Below, in pieces: positions 56,662 through 64,000 of a stretch of DNA of 64,000 nucleotides. The number at the start of each line of letters is the position of its first letter. The stretch's first letter is position 1. A program made the translations under genes and the position numbers. Source of the DNA: Zobellella taiwanensis (lineage in GTDB: Bacteria > Pseudomonadota > Gammaproteobacteria > Enterobacterales > Aeromonadaceae). The notes beneath the pieces are model-generated. The model worked only from the letters and a program-made list of their open reading frames with translations, was not told the DNA's origin and did not search any database. The stretch covers positions 79,444 through 143,443 of the forward strand of contig NZ_PXYH01000009.1 of assembly GCF_003012795.1 (NCBI RefSeq), given 5' to 3'.

Positions 56662-57687
56662 CTACGCCCTTCTCGCCAGCAGTGCGCGCAGCGCGGCGGG
56701 CAGGTGCCGTTGCAGGCGCTCGGTCAGTTGCCGCTGGTGGCGCTGCCAGAGGATGCCGAGACCCATCACGGCCAGGCCGATGGCGGTGAGGGCCAGCGGA
56801 AACAGCAGGCTGTCCTCGAACACCTCCCAGGCCAGCCAGCCCAGGTACCAGGCCAGGCCCAGGCCGCCCAGGGCGACGAATACCCGCCGGTCCAGCAGGG
56901 TGCCGGTGGCTATCATCATGAGGTTGACCAGCAAAAACAGCAGCCGTTCGCCGCCGCCGTTGTCGGTCAGCAGGCAGAGCCCGCCCCAGAAGGTAATGGC
57001 GCCGAACAGATAAAGCCAGAAGGCGAAGTCCCGCCGGCTGCGGTTGCGGATGTCCACCCAAAAGGCCAGCAGCACCATCAAGAGCCCGAACCAGAGCGAT
57101 ACCCACTGGCGAAACTCCCAGCCGGCGACATCCCGGCCGCTCAGCCACAGGCTCAGGTCCATGCTCATATACCAGAGGGTGGCGGCCAGGGGCAGCAGCA
57201 GAAAGGGCTGGCGATAGCGCCACAGCATAAGCCAGCCCACCGCCAGGGTGGCCAGCTCCAGGCTCAGCCAGCGGCCGTGGATGAGGCGGTGGTACTGACG
57301 GTAGTCCAGCGCCGGATCCCACCAGCCCAGGGCAACTTGCAGGCCGTACAGGGTGAGGGGTGTCAGGCAGATCACCAGGGCGGCGAGAATGCCGCTCGGC
57401 ACCCACAGCCGCCGCTGCTTGAGCCCTTCGGCCAGGGCCAGGGCGGGCAGGGCATAGAGCACACCCAGACCCACCAGGGCCCAGCCGCCGTACTGCTGCC
57501 AGCCCAGGGTCATAAAGAGAGTCATGGCGCCGATGGCGATAAGGCCGCCCAGGTAATAGAGAAGATGGGCGAAGCGAAAGCCGGCGGGGGCGCCCTGCTC
57601 GAGGAACTGCCACAGGGGCGCCACCTGCTCCGGGTGCAGCAGGCCCCGGCGGGCCGCCTGCTCCAGTTGTTGGCGATCTATCTTCAT
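56662..57687 (-). CDS. Polytopic membrane protein (DUF2157-like)
   Basis: 341 residues with about ten hydrophobic segments after a soluble N-terminal helix region (MKIDRQQLEQAARRGLLHPEQVAPLWQ, in two parts), the layout of DUF2157-type proteins. No catalytic motif is evident. It starts 3 nt after the stop of the LysR gene on the same strand, so the two are probably cotranscribed. Function unknown. Confidence 0.75.
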   Translation of the reverse strand: MKIDRQQLEQAARRGLLHPEQVAPLWQFLEQGAPAGFRFAHLLYYLGGLIAIGAMTLFMTLGWQQYGGWALVGLGVLYALPALALAEGLKQRRLWVPSGILAALVICLTPLTLYGLQVALGWWDPALDYRQYHRLIHGRWLSLELATLAVGWLMLWRYRQPFLLLPLAATLWYMSMDLSLWLSGRDVAGWEFRQWVSLWFGLLMVLLAFWVDIRNRSRRDFAFWLYLFGAITFWGGLCLLTDNGGGERLLFLLVNLMMIATGTLLDRRVFVALGGLGLAWYLGWLAWEVFEDSLLFPLALTAIGLAVMGLGILWQRHQRQLTERLQRHLPAALRALLARRA

Positions 57688-57690
57688 GGC

Positions 57691-58659
57691 TCAGGCTCCC
57701 TTGCCCGGGGTGTCGATATGGGCCAGCAGCCTGGCCAGGTCATTGTGGATATAGCGGCTGTCGATGCAGCTTGCCAGGTTGTCGTTGATAAAGCGGACAA
57801 AATTCGCCGCCGGGTAGGGCAGGCGGCGGTTGTTGTGGCACACCAGGTACCAGTGGCTAGTGAGCGGGAACTCGGGCAGCGCCGGGCGTCCCAGGCGGTG
57901 CTCGCCCTCCGCCAGGGTGTGCTCCGACAGCACCGCCAGCCCCAGGCCCTGCTCCACGCTCATGCGCACCACCTCGTTGCTCTCTATCTGCATCACCCGC
58001 TTCAGCTGCAGGTTGTGGTTGCGCAGCCATTCCTCGAACACCAGCCGGGTGGCGCTGCCCGGCTCGCGCAGCAGAAAGCGCTCGCCCAGCAGGGCGGAAA
58101 AGTCCGCCGGCGGCCGGCGCGCCGTCCAGTGATCCGGCGGGGTGATCAGCACCAGCGGATTGCGGATAAAGCGGCCGCTCAGGGTGTGCTCGCCGGCGGG
58201 CGGATGGCTGAACAGATAAAGATCATCCTGCTGGTGGCGGTGGCGCTCCAGGATGTAGCCCCGGTTGCCCACGCTGATGGACACCTCCACCTCGGGAAAG
58301 CGGCGGTTAAAGGGCCCGAGCAGGCGCGGCAGTATGTATTTGGCGGTGGTCACCACCCCGATACTGAAGCCGCCGCGGGTGCCCTGGCGGGCGTCCTGCA
58401 AAAAGCCGTTGAAGTCGTCGAAGCGGGAGAGGGCGTCGAGGGCGGCGTGGTAGAGCTCGGTGCCCACGGCGGTGGGGCGGATGCGTCCTTCCTGGCTGTC
58501 GAGCAGGGGCTCGCCCACCGCCTCGGCCAGGCGCTTGAGCTGCTGGGACACGGTGGGCTGGGTCAGGTGCAGCTGGGCGGCGGCGCGGGACACCGAGCCC
58601 AGCCGCACCACGGCCACGTACACCTGCAGCAGGCGAAAGGTCAGGTGGCGTATGTTCAT
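57691..58659 (-). CDS. LysR-family regulator, CbbR-like, divergent from sbtA
   Basis: 322 residues. The winged helix (about 5-65) has LQVYVAVVRLGSVSRAAAQL and QPTVSQQLKRLA. The effector domain includes LLREPGSATRLVFEEWL, a phrase seen in CbbR/CysB-like carbon and nitrogen regulators. It is divergent from the bicarbonate carrier gene sbtA, and a 16-bp dyad overlaps its own start. The likely role is control of sbtA and itself (inference). Confidence 0.85.
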   Translation of the reverse strand: MNIRHLTFRLLQVYVAVVRLGSVSRAAAQLHLTQPTVSQQLKRLAEAVGEPLLDSQEGRIRPTAVGTELYHAALDALSRFDDFNGFLQDARQGTRGGFSIGVVTTAKYILPRLLGPFNRRFPEVEVSISVGNRGYILERHRHQQDDLYLFSHPPAGEHTLSGRFIRNPLVLITPPDHWTARRPPADFSALLGERFLLREPGSATRLVFEEWLRNHNLQLKRVMQIESNEVVRMSVEQGLGLAVLSEHTLAEGEHRLGRPALPEFPLTSHWYLVCHNNRRLPYPAANFVRFINDNLASCIDSRYIHNDLARLLAHIDTPGKGA

Positions 58660-58689
58660 AGATGATTATCTATATCTTCTGTTATTAAC
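58658..58689. promoter_or_regulatory. Candidate LysR operator at the LysR/sbtA divergent region
   Basis: ATAGAT, 4 nt, ATCTAT (58658-58673) overlaps the LysR start codon. GTTATTAAC (58681-58689) is a second dyad. Both are AT-rich islands. Position suits autorepression. Confidence 0.5.
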
Positions 58690-58771
58690 ATTTATTGGTA
58701 ACTATATACCTTGATCCGCACAATGTCCGCCGTTGTATTCCTGGATAGGCAATCGAGTCTGACTGGGCGCC

Positions 58772-58949
58772 GGAAGGAAACTGCTAAGCCGACCGTGACA
58801 TGCCAGGGATGGCATGTCCGAGCCCCCATGGGGCGAGCTTGCTTGGCGTAACGAGCTTTTTCGGCCTGACCGAACATCCAGTGAATGTTCGCAGCAGGCC
58901 GAAACAGCGAGTGTCACGTCCTATGGCGAGTCGGCGTGTAGTTCCTTCC
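58772..58949 (-). repeat. Structured intergenic repeat, copy D (three-armed variant)
   Basis: The outer stem GGAAGGAAACT..GCCGAC pairs with GTCGGC..AGTTCCTTCC. Arms are ACATGCC-AGGGAT-GGCATGT (58798-58817) and GCCCC-CAT-GGGGC. An extra long arm, TTTCGGCCTG..CAGGCCGAAA, has CGAACAT/ATGTTCG at its tip. It lies in the sbtA upstream region, between the LysR operator and sbtA. Confidence 0.75.
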
Positions 58950-59005
58950 GGTGGCGAGCTCATGGTCTGACTTACTGCTCTACTTAATTATCACGAGGAT
59001 TTGTT

Positions 59006-59935
59006 ATGCCGGATATTGTAGTGGCGTTTTTTGCGCTGGGAGTGGTGGCGGGGCTGGCCCGCTCGGATTTGAAGGTGCCCAAGGCGGCCTACGACACCCT
59101 CAGCATACTGCTGATGCTCACCATCGGCTTTAAAGGGGGCCTCGCGCTGCACGGCAACCTGCACTGGCGGCTGCTGCCCGAGCTGCTGGCGGTGGCCGCC
59201 CTGGGCGTGCTCATTCCTCTGCTGTGCTACCCGGTGGCGCGCAAGCTGCTCAGGCTGAACAGCGCCAACAGCGCCAGCATCGCCGCCCACTACGGCTCGG
59301 TCAGCGCCGGTACCTTCGCGGTGGCCCTGGCCTACGCCCAGAGCCTGCAACTGGAAATAGCCCCGCAAACCACCCTCTACCTGGTGTTGCTGGAGCTGCC
59401 GGCCATCATCGTCGCCATCTACCTGTACAAGACCCTGTCGGGGCAGGATACCGGCAGCAAGGCGGCGGTGTGGCACGAGGCGCTCACCAGCCGGGGCGTG
59501 GTGCTGCTCACCGGCGGGGTGTTGATCGGCTACTTCTATGGCCCCGAGCAGTCGGCGCCGGTGAGCGATCTCTTTATCACCGCCTTCAAGGGCCTGCTGG
59601 CGCTGTTCCTGCTTGAAATGGGGCTGTGCACCGCCCAGGCGCTCACCCCGGTGCCCTGGCGGCGCTGGCCGGTGATGCTGTTCGCCCTGCTCGCCCCCCT
59701 GGTGCTGGCCGGCATCGGCGTGGGCGCGGCCTGGCTGCTGGGGCTGCCGGCGGGCTCGGCACTGATTTTGGTGACCCTGGTGGCCAGCGCTTCCTATATC
59801 GCGGCCCCGGCCGCCATCGGCGCCGCCATCAAGGAGGCGGACATCGGCCTGGCCATGCTGGCGGCGCTGGCGGTGACCTTTCCCTTCAACGTGGTGGTGG
59901 GCATACCGCTCTATGCCCGCCTGCTGGCAGCCTGA
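59006..59935 (+). CDS. sbtA: Sodium-dependent bicarbonate transporter, SbtA family
   Basis: 309 residues with about ten helices in two inverted halves. Typical segments are LMLTIGFKGGLALHG (about 36-50), AHYGSVSAGTFAVALAYAQ and the second-half ASASYIAAPAAIGAAIKEAD. SbtA imports bicarbonate with sodium in cyanobacteria; proteobacterial copies may serve anaplerotic carboxylation or CO2-limited growth. GAGGA precedes the ATG. No SbtB-type PII partner and no RubisCO genes lie in the window. Control by the divergent LysR is likely. Confidence 0.9.
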   Translation: MPDIVVAFFALGVVAGLARSDLKVPKAAYDTLSILLMLTIGFKGGLALHGNLHWRLLPELLAVAALGVLIPLLCYPVARKLLRLNSANSASIAAHYGSVSAGTFAVALAYAQSLQLEIAPQTTLYLVLLELPAIIVAIYLYKTLSGQDTGSKAAVWHEALTSRGVVLLTGGVLIGYFYGPEQSAPVSDLFITAFKGLLALFLLEMGLCTAQALTPVPWRRWPVMLFALLAPLVLAGIGVGAAWLLGLPAGSALILVTLVASASYIAAPAAIGAAIKEADIGLAMLAALAVTFPFNVVVGIPLYARLLAA

Positions 59936-59995
59936 GTAAAGGCAAAGCAGGTCGGGACATCATGCGAAGCGGCAGCGCATGTACTGTCGGTATAA

Positions 59996-60023
59996 AAAAG
60001 CGGACCCCTTGGGGTCCGCTTTT
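59996..60023. terminator. Bidirectional terminator between sbtA and the symporter unit
   Basis: AAAAGCGGACCCC, 2-nt loop, GGGGTCCGCTTTT: a perfect 13-bp stem with A/T tails, serving convergent sbtA and the 60046-61867 unit. Confidence 0.9.
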
Positions 60024-60045
60024 GCCTGGATGGATGGCAAGGGAG

Positions 60046-60177
60046 CTACACCAGCTCCCGGTTTTCCTGTTTGGCAACGGCCACGTCGTTCCATACCCCT
60101 TTGCAGATGCGTACCAGCACCCAGAGGGTGAGGGCGGGCCAGATCAGGATGTAGGCGCCGAGCAACAGTTCGTTCAT
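60046..60177 (-). CDS. 43-residue membrane protein, probable small subunit of the adjacent symporter
   Basis: 43 residues with one membrane helix (about 3-22, ELLLGAYILIWPALTLWVLV) and a charged tail. AAGGAG lies 7 nt upstream, inside the end of the symporter gene, and the start is 1 nt past the symporter stop. Short proteins in this exact position behind sodium:solute symporters are annotated as small accessory subunits; function is inferred from position. Confidence 0.8.
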   Translation of the reverse strand: MNELLLGAYILIWPALTLWVLVRICKGVWNDVAVAKQENRELV

Positions 60178-60178
60178 A

Positions 60179-61867
60179 TCAGGACTCCTTGACCAGTCGG
60201 GTGGGGGTGCGGGCACCGGCATTGCCGGCGGGGCGGACGCGGTTGTCGTAGCTGCCCACACGCTGTTTGATAAGTTCAAAATCGAATTCCTCCCGGGTCA
60301 GCAGGCTCATCGCCACGCACACCAGGGTGCTGACGCCATAGGCCACCAGAGAAGAAAGCAGTACCGTGTATTCCCGCAAAAAGCCGGTGGCGAAGAACAT
60401 CAGCGCCAGGCCGGCGATAATGCCGGCGGCAAAGCCGATGCGCTTGCCCAGAAAGCCGAACGCCATCAGGCCGATGACCACGCCGCCGCCGATGCTAGCC
60501 AGCAGTTCAAACCCCAGGGCTACGGCGCCGGTCATGGGCAGCAGCTCGAAGCGGGCCACGCAAAACAGCACCAGCGCCGCCAGCACCGAGGTGGTGAAGG
60601 CGCTGTTGGTGACCCGGCTCCAGAAGCAGCTGGCGATTACCGGGAATACAATGGCCCCCCAGAGTGCCCCCACAAACACCAGCATCACCAGAATATCGAG
60701 AGAGAAGCTGGCGAACACAATGCCCAGCATGGTGGCCACTATCATGGTCAGCCGGCCGATCAACAGCATGCGCTTGGGGCAGGCCCGGCCCCGGGCAATG
60801 TTCTTGCCGTAGACGTCGGCCATCATGATGGCGGAGAGCGCCGACAGGTCCGAGTCGGCGGTGGACGACAGGGAGCCGATCACCAGGATAAAGAACAGGC
60901 CGATAAACACCGGCGGCAGGTAGCTGGACACCATTTGCGGGATCAGGTTGTTCATGTTGCCGTTCAGGGGCTCAACGCCGTTGGCGAGCGCCATCAGGCC
61001 AATCATGCCCAGGCCAATGACGATGGCGCCGTAACCCAGGGTGGCGGTGAGGAAGGTGGGCTTGATGTGTTTTTCGTTTACCGCGAACAGCCGCTGGGAA
61101 ATGGTCTGGTTGCCGATGGCGTAGGCCAGCACCGCCACAAAGTAGGGCGCGCCCTGGTGCAGTATGGCCTCGGTGGAGAACAGGTTGGTCTGCTCGGCGG
61201 TCAGGTTGTCAAAGCCGTTCAGCACCTCGGCCGGGCCGCCCATGGCGAACAGCACGGCGGGGATGATCACCACGGCAATGGCCATGAGCGCAATCAGCTG
61301 GGCGAAGTCGGTGAGCACGGAAGCGCGAAAGCCCGACCACAGGGTGTAGCTGAGCACGCCCACCCCGGCGATGATGACGCCGGTCTGGAACGACAGGGGC
61401 GACAGCACCGACACCAGGGCGCCGGCGGCGGTAAAGTTGACCATCAGGCTGATGATGCTGCCGAGCAGGTTGGAAAAGGCCAGGATCAGCTGGCTCGACG
61501 AGCCGTGGCGGGCGTGGATCACCTCGCCCAGGGTATGGGCCCGGGGTGCCAGGGCGCGAAAGCGCCGGCCAAAGGGATAGATGAACAGGATCATCAGCGC
61601 GCCCCACAGGCCGTAGTGCAAGGGGCCCGACACCCCGTAGGTATAGCCCGAGGTGGCGGCGGCGTAGAAGGAGGCGGCCCAGATCCAGGTGGCGGTCATG
61701 CTGGCCGCGCCCATGCCAAAGCCGACGCTGTGGTTGGACACCATAAAGGCGTCGGTATCTTCCTGCTCTTTTTTGATAAAGGTGGTGATTAGGTAGGTTC
61801 CGCCGTAAAAGGCGGCCAGCAGCAGCAATACTGTGGTGCTGGAGAATTGGTAGAGTTCCAAGTTCAT
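60179..61867 (-). CDS. Sodium:solute symporter family transporter
   Basis: 562 residues with about 13 helices, SSS family. TATWIWAASFYAAATSGYTYG (in two parts, about 58-78) and AYAIGNQTISQRLFAVNEKH with the SLSSTADSDLSALSAI sodium-site segment are typical. The layout with TGVSGPLHYG-type loops is closer to DUR3-like/urea or unknown-solute members than to PutP, but the substrate is not certain. AGGGAG precedes the start at 61867. The 43-residue gene follows directly. Confidence 0.85.
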   Translation of the reverse strand: MNLELYQFSSTTVLLLLAAFYGGTYLITTFIKKEQEDTDAFMVSNHSVGFGMGAASMTATWIWAASFYAAATSGYTYGVSGPLHYGLWGALMILFIYPFGRRFRALAPRAHTLGEVIHARHGSSSQLILAFSNLLGSIISLMVNFTAAGALVSVLSPLSFQTGVIIAGVGVLSYTLWSGFRASVLTDFAQLIALMAIAVVIIPAVLFAMGGPAEVLNGFDNLTAEQTNLFSTEAILHQGAPYFVAVLAYAIGNQTISQRLFAVNEKHIKPTFLTATLGYGAIVIGLGMIGLMALANGVEPLNGNMNNLIPQMVSSYLPPVFIGLFFILVIGSLSSTADSDLSALSAIMMADVYGKNIARGRACPKRMLLIGRLTMIVATMLGIVFASFSLDILVMLVFVGALWGAIVFPVIASCFWSRVTNSAFTTSVLAALVLFCVARFELLPMTGAVALGFELLASIGGGVVIGLMAFGFLGKRIGFAAGIIAGLALMFFATGFLREYTVLLSSLVAYGVSTLVCVAMSLLTREEFDFELIKQRVGSYDNRVRPAGNAGARTPTRLVKES

Positions 61868-62212
61868 CTCCCTGTTCTTGCGAAAAAACACAGACACGCC
61901 CCCCGCGGCATCGCCGAAAGGCGAAACGCAGGGCACGAATTGGACGACCTGGCTAGCGGCAACGGACGTGTAGAACCCGTAACAAGGGCTCGGCAAACCA
62001 TTCAGGGGTGAAAGCAATGCGCTTTAAAGACGTTGGCGGTAGCCGGGTATGGTGCGGTCGACGGCACGGGGCCGGGGGTCAGGGTAACGCTTCGAGTGCG
62101 CCCATCATAAGGCGGAATCCTCCTCTCATGGTGTTCGGCCGGGGGTGGCGGCCAATACCTTAGCGGCCCGCCCGGGCAATGTCCACCCCCGGGCGGGCGC
62201 GGCCGACTAGCC
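61868..62212. other. Intergenic region without a recognised feature
   Basis: 345 bp between the divergent symporter and purE units. No open frame, repeat or clear hairpin was recognised apart from the promoters expected at its two ends. Confidence 0.5.
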
Positions 62213-62236
62213 GCAAAACCGGCGTTTCGCTATAAT
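62213..62236 (+). promoter_or_regulatory. purE promoter region with TATAAT box and a nearby dyad
   Basis: A perfect -10 TATAAT (62231-62236) lies 55 nt upstream of purE; the -35 is weak. Directly upstream, GCAAAAC, 4 nt, GTTTCGC (62213-62230) is a near-perfect dyad. It resembles a PurR site in composition but has two extra central bases, so PurR binding is doubtful. Confidence 0.45.
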
Positions 62237-62290
62237 CCGCGCTCCCCCTGGATCCACCCCATTGCAGAACGTTGTTGAACAGGAGTAGTC

Positions 62291-62785
62291 ATGCAAGCAA
62301 AAGTTGCCGTCATCATGGGCTCGAAAAGCGATTGGCCCACCATGCAGGGCGCTGCGGAGATCATGGACAAGCTGCAGGTCGCCTATACCGTGGAAGTGGT
62401 GTCGGCCCACCGCACCCCCGACAAGCTGATGGCATTCGGCGAGCAGGCCGTGGCCCGCGGCTATGAGGTGATCATCGCCGGTGCCGGCGGCGCCGCCCAC
62501 CTGCCGGGCATGGTGGCAGCCAAAACCCGCCTGCCGGTGCTGGGCGTGCCGGTGCAGAGCAAGGCCCTGAGCGGGCTCGACAGCCTGTTGTCCATTGTGC
62601 AGATGCCCAAGGGCATCGCCGTGGGCACCCTGGCCATCGGCGCCGCCGGCGCCTTCAACGCCGGCCTGATGGCCTGCCAGATCCTGGCCAACAACGACGC
62701 CGCCCTGGCCGAACGGCTGGAGGCGTTCCGCGCCGAGCAGACCGAGGCGGTGCTGAGCCAGCCGGATCCGCGGGAGGAAGCATGA
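62291..62785 (+). CDS. purE: N5-carboxyaminoimidazole ribonucleotide mutase
   Basis: 164 residues, class I Pur[12 protein letters not shown] (about 8-18), [10 protein letters not shown] (active-site His), [15 protein letters not shown] and [20 protein letters not shown] are diagnostic. It converts N5-CAIR to CAIR in purine synthesis. AGGAG lies upstream. It overlaps purK by 4 nt (ATGA). Confidence 0.97.
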   Translation: MQAKVAVIMGSKSDWPTMQGAAEIMDKLQVAYTVEVVSAHRTPDKLMAFGEQAVARGYEVIIAGAGGAAHLPGMVAAKTRLPVLGVPVQSKALSGLDSLLSIVQMPKGIAVGTLAIGAAGAFNAGLMACQILANNDAALAERLEAFRAEQTEAVLSQPDPREEA

Positions 62786-63849
62786 GCCGTATCTGGGTTC
62801 TGGGCGCCGGCCAGCTCGGCCAGATGCTGAAGCACGCGGGCATGCCCCTCGATCTTGAAGTGTGCCCGGTGGACATCGAATCGGAAGAGACCTTTCCGCT
62901 TGAGCTGCACGAGCAGGTCACTGCCGAACGCGAACAGTGGCCGGACACCGCCGCCACCCGCCAGCTGGCGGCGCACCCGGGTTTCGTCAACCTGAACACC
63001 TTCCCCATACTGGCGGACCGCTTCACCCAGAAGTCGCTTATCGACAAACTGGAGCTGGCCACCGCGCCCTGGCGCCTGGTGGAAGCGGACACCACCGCCG
63101 ACGGGTTGCACCAGGCCCTGGGCGAACGGGTGCTGCTCAAGCGCCGCACCGGCGGCTACGACGGCCGCGGCCAGCACTGGCTGCGCGAGCCGGGCCGTGA
63201 CGCCATTCCCGATGACTGGCACACCCAGGCCATCGCCGAGCAGGCCATCGACTTCGATGAGGAAGTGTCCATCGTCGGCATGCGCGGCGACGACGGCCAG
63301 TGCCATTTCTATCCGCTCACCCTCAACCTGCATGTCAACGGCATCCTGCTGGGCTCGGTGTCGCCCCTGGCGCGGCTGGCCCACCTGCAAGCAGAAGCCG
63401 AGGGTATGCTGGGCAAGCTGATGAACGATCTGGACTACGTGGGCGTGATGGCCATGGAGTGCTTCCGGGTCGGCGATCACCTGCTGATCAACGAGCTTGC
63501 CCCCCGGGTGCACAACAGCGGCCACTGGACCCAGGCCGGCGCCAGCGTCAGCCAGTTCGAGGCGCACCTGCGCGCCGTGGCCGGCCTGCCTCTGGTCAAG
63601 CCGCGGGTGAAAAACCTGAGCGTCATGGTCAACCTGGTGGGCACCGAGCGGGACAACGGCTGGCTGGCGGTGGACGGCGCCGAGCTGTACTGGTACGGCA
63701 AGGAAGTACGCCCCGGCCGCAAGGTGGGCCACATCAACTTCTGCCTCGACAGCCAGGCCGAGACCCGCTCGGCCCTGGACCGGCTCGAACCCCTGCTGCC
63801 CGCCAGCTACGGCCCCGTGCTGGACTGGCTGCGCAGCCAGCTCGACTGA
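62782..63849 (+). CDS. purK: N5-carboxyaminoimidazole ribonucleotide synthase
   Basis: 355 residues, ATP-grasp. [17 protein letters not shown] at the N-terminus, [17 protein letters not shown] (ATP-binding), and [17 protein letters not shown] (catalytic/metal region) are diagnostic. It makes N5-CAIR from AIR, bicarbonate and ATP. It is coupled to purE and followed by a strong terminator. Its bicarbonate need links loosely to the SbtA carrier 3 kb away, but this may be chance. Confidence 0.97.
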   Translation: MSRIWVLGAGQLGQMLKHAGMPLDLEVCPVDIESEETFPLELHEQVTAEREQWPDTAATRQLAAHPGFVNLNTFPILADRFTQKSLIDKLELATAPWRLVEADTTADGLHQALGERVLLKRRTGGYDGRGQHWLREPGRDAIPDDWHTQAIAEQAIDFDEEVSIVGMRGDDGQCHFYPLTLNLHVNGILLGSVSPLARLAHLQAEAEGMLGKLMNDLDYVGVMAMECFRVGDHLLINELAPRVHNSGHWTQAGASVSQFEAHLRAVAGLPLVKPRVKNLSVMVNLVGTERDNGWLAVDGAELYWYGKEVRPGRKVGHINFCLDSQAETRSALDRLEPLLPASYGPVLDWLRSQLD

Positions 63850-63857
63850 GCCCCACA

Positions 63858-63879
63858 CCCCGCTCCGGCGGGGTTTTTT
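63858..63879 (+). terminator. Intrinsic terminator after purEK
   Basis: CCCCGC, TCCG loop, GCGGGG, then six T. It starts 9 nt past the purK stop. Confidence 0.9.
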
Positions 63880-64000
63880 GTTTGCCCGGCGAAGCCGGCA
63901 AACCCGGCCATCTGAAAGAAGATGGCGTCACCCCGACTGAGGGGAAGACAATCCGACTGGCAAGGGCGCCACTGGCCAACGGTGGGGTCTGAAGGAAGCC
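63880..64000 (+). other. Probable 5' end of a group II intron (cut by window edge)
   Basis: Directly after the terminator there is no open frame but a highly structured, RNA-like sequence. It includes a TTTGCCCGGC..GCCGGCAAA hairpin, the stretch AATCCGACTGGCAAGGG, the hairpin GCCACTG..CGGTGGG, and the end TCTGAAGGAAGCC. These phrases match my memory of domain I of bacterial group II introns (for instance ACTGGCAAGGGCGCCACTGG). Insertion just after a terminator is typical of some intron classes. No reverse transcriptase is visible because the window ends. Confidence 0.5.

Noticed and set aside
62213..62230. Canonical PurR box at purE
   Set aside because: The dyad has a 4-nt centre rather than the CG centre of the 16-bp PurR site.

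Overview
The window reads as a chromosomal segment of a GC-rich gammaproteobacterium. Many genes have close enterobacterial-type counterparts (tyrR, aroH, tas, yfcA, yhbW-like, ansA, sppA, ydjA, fadH, btuCD, purEK). They sit beside traits common in aquatic genera: tetrathionate respiration, sarcosine oxidase, an SbtA bicarbonate carrier, and many cyclic-di-GMP proteins. An Aeromonadales-like host (Oceanimonas/Zobellella type) fits best, but this is an inference from gene content. No tRNA, rRNA, CRISPR array, prophage or complete insertion sequence was seen.

Layout. 0-3 kb: end of a sarcosine oxidase operon (soxA end, soxG, purU) and a cupin, then a decayed C-terminal fragment of a p-cresol-methylhydroxylase-type flavoprotein beside a PcaQ-type LysR regulator. 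4-8 kb: tyrR with its own TyrR box, a hotdog thioesterase and a MocR regulator. 8-25 kb: a MITE-like element, ccoG, and a signalling-rich stretch. That stretch holds two GGDEF-EAL proteins (one ending in a zinc-binding CZB domain) and an RsbQ-like hydrolase translationally coupled to a PAS-GGDEF cyclase. It also holds phoX with a three-repeat Pho box, and a divergent RimK-like ATP-grasp / GNAT-C39 peptidase pair. msrAB follows. 25-33 kb: yfcA, a LysR regulator, btuCD, aroH, a VOC/ABM monooxygenase pair around a clear palindromic operator, a luciferase-like flavin oxidoreductase and a ProXp-type editing protein.

33-47 kb: ttrBCA (minus strand) faces ttrSR (plus strand). Then come ansA-sppA, fadH, ydjA and mobA; MobA would supply the bis-MGD cofactor that TtrA needs. 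47-56 kb: a CynX-like MFS carrier, a periplasmic ATP-dependent DNA ligase, an NRDE protein with a TTG start, a FUSC-like membrane protein, and a hydantoinase/oxoprolinase pair (hyuBA) with an AraC regulator and tandem direct repeats in front of it. 56-64 kb: a membrane protein, a LysR regulator divergent from sbtA, a sodium:solute symporter with a 43-residue companion, and purEK. After the purEK terminator is what looks like the 5' end of a group II intron, cut by the window edge.

The most unusual feature is a family of structured intergenic repeats: six copies in four intergenic regions (8.1, 33.1, 56.5 and 58.8 kb). Each is a three-way-junction palindrome with hexanucleotide loops of the ATCC(C/A/G)T type. 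Two copies lie in opposite orientation inside a 421-bp element with inverted termini and a possible CTAG target duplication. The best candidate for a poorly described biochemical system is the RimK-like ligase with the GNAT-C39 fusion. The best candidate for an unexplored sensory pathway is the RsbQ hydrolase with its PAS-GGDEF partner.
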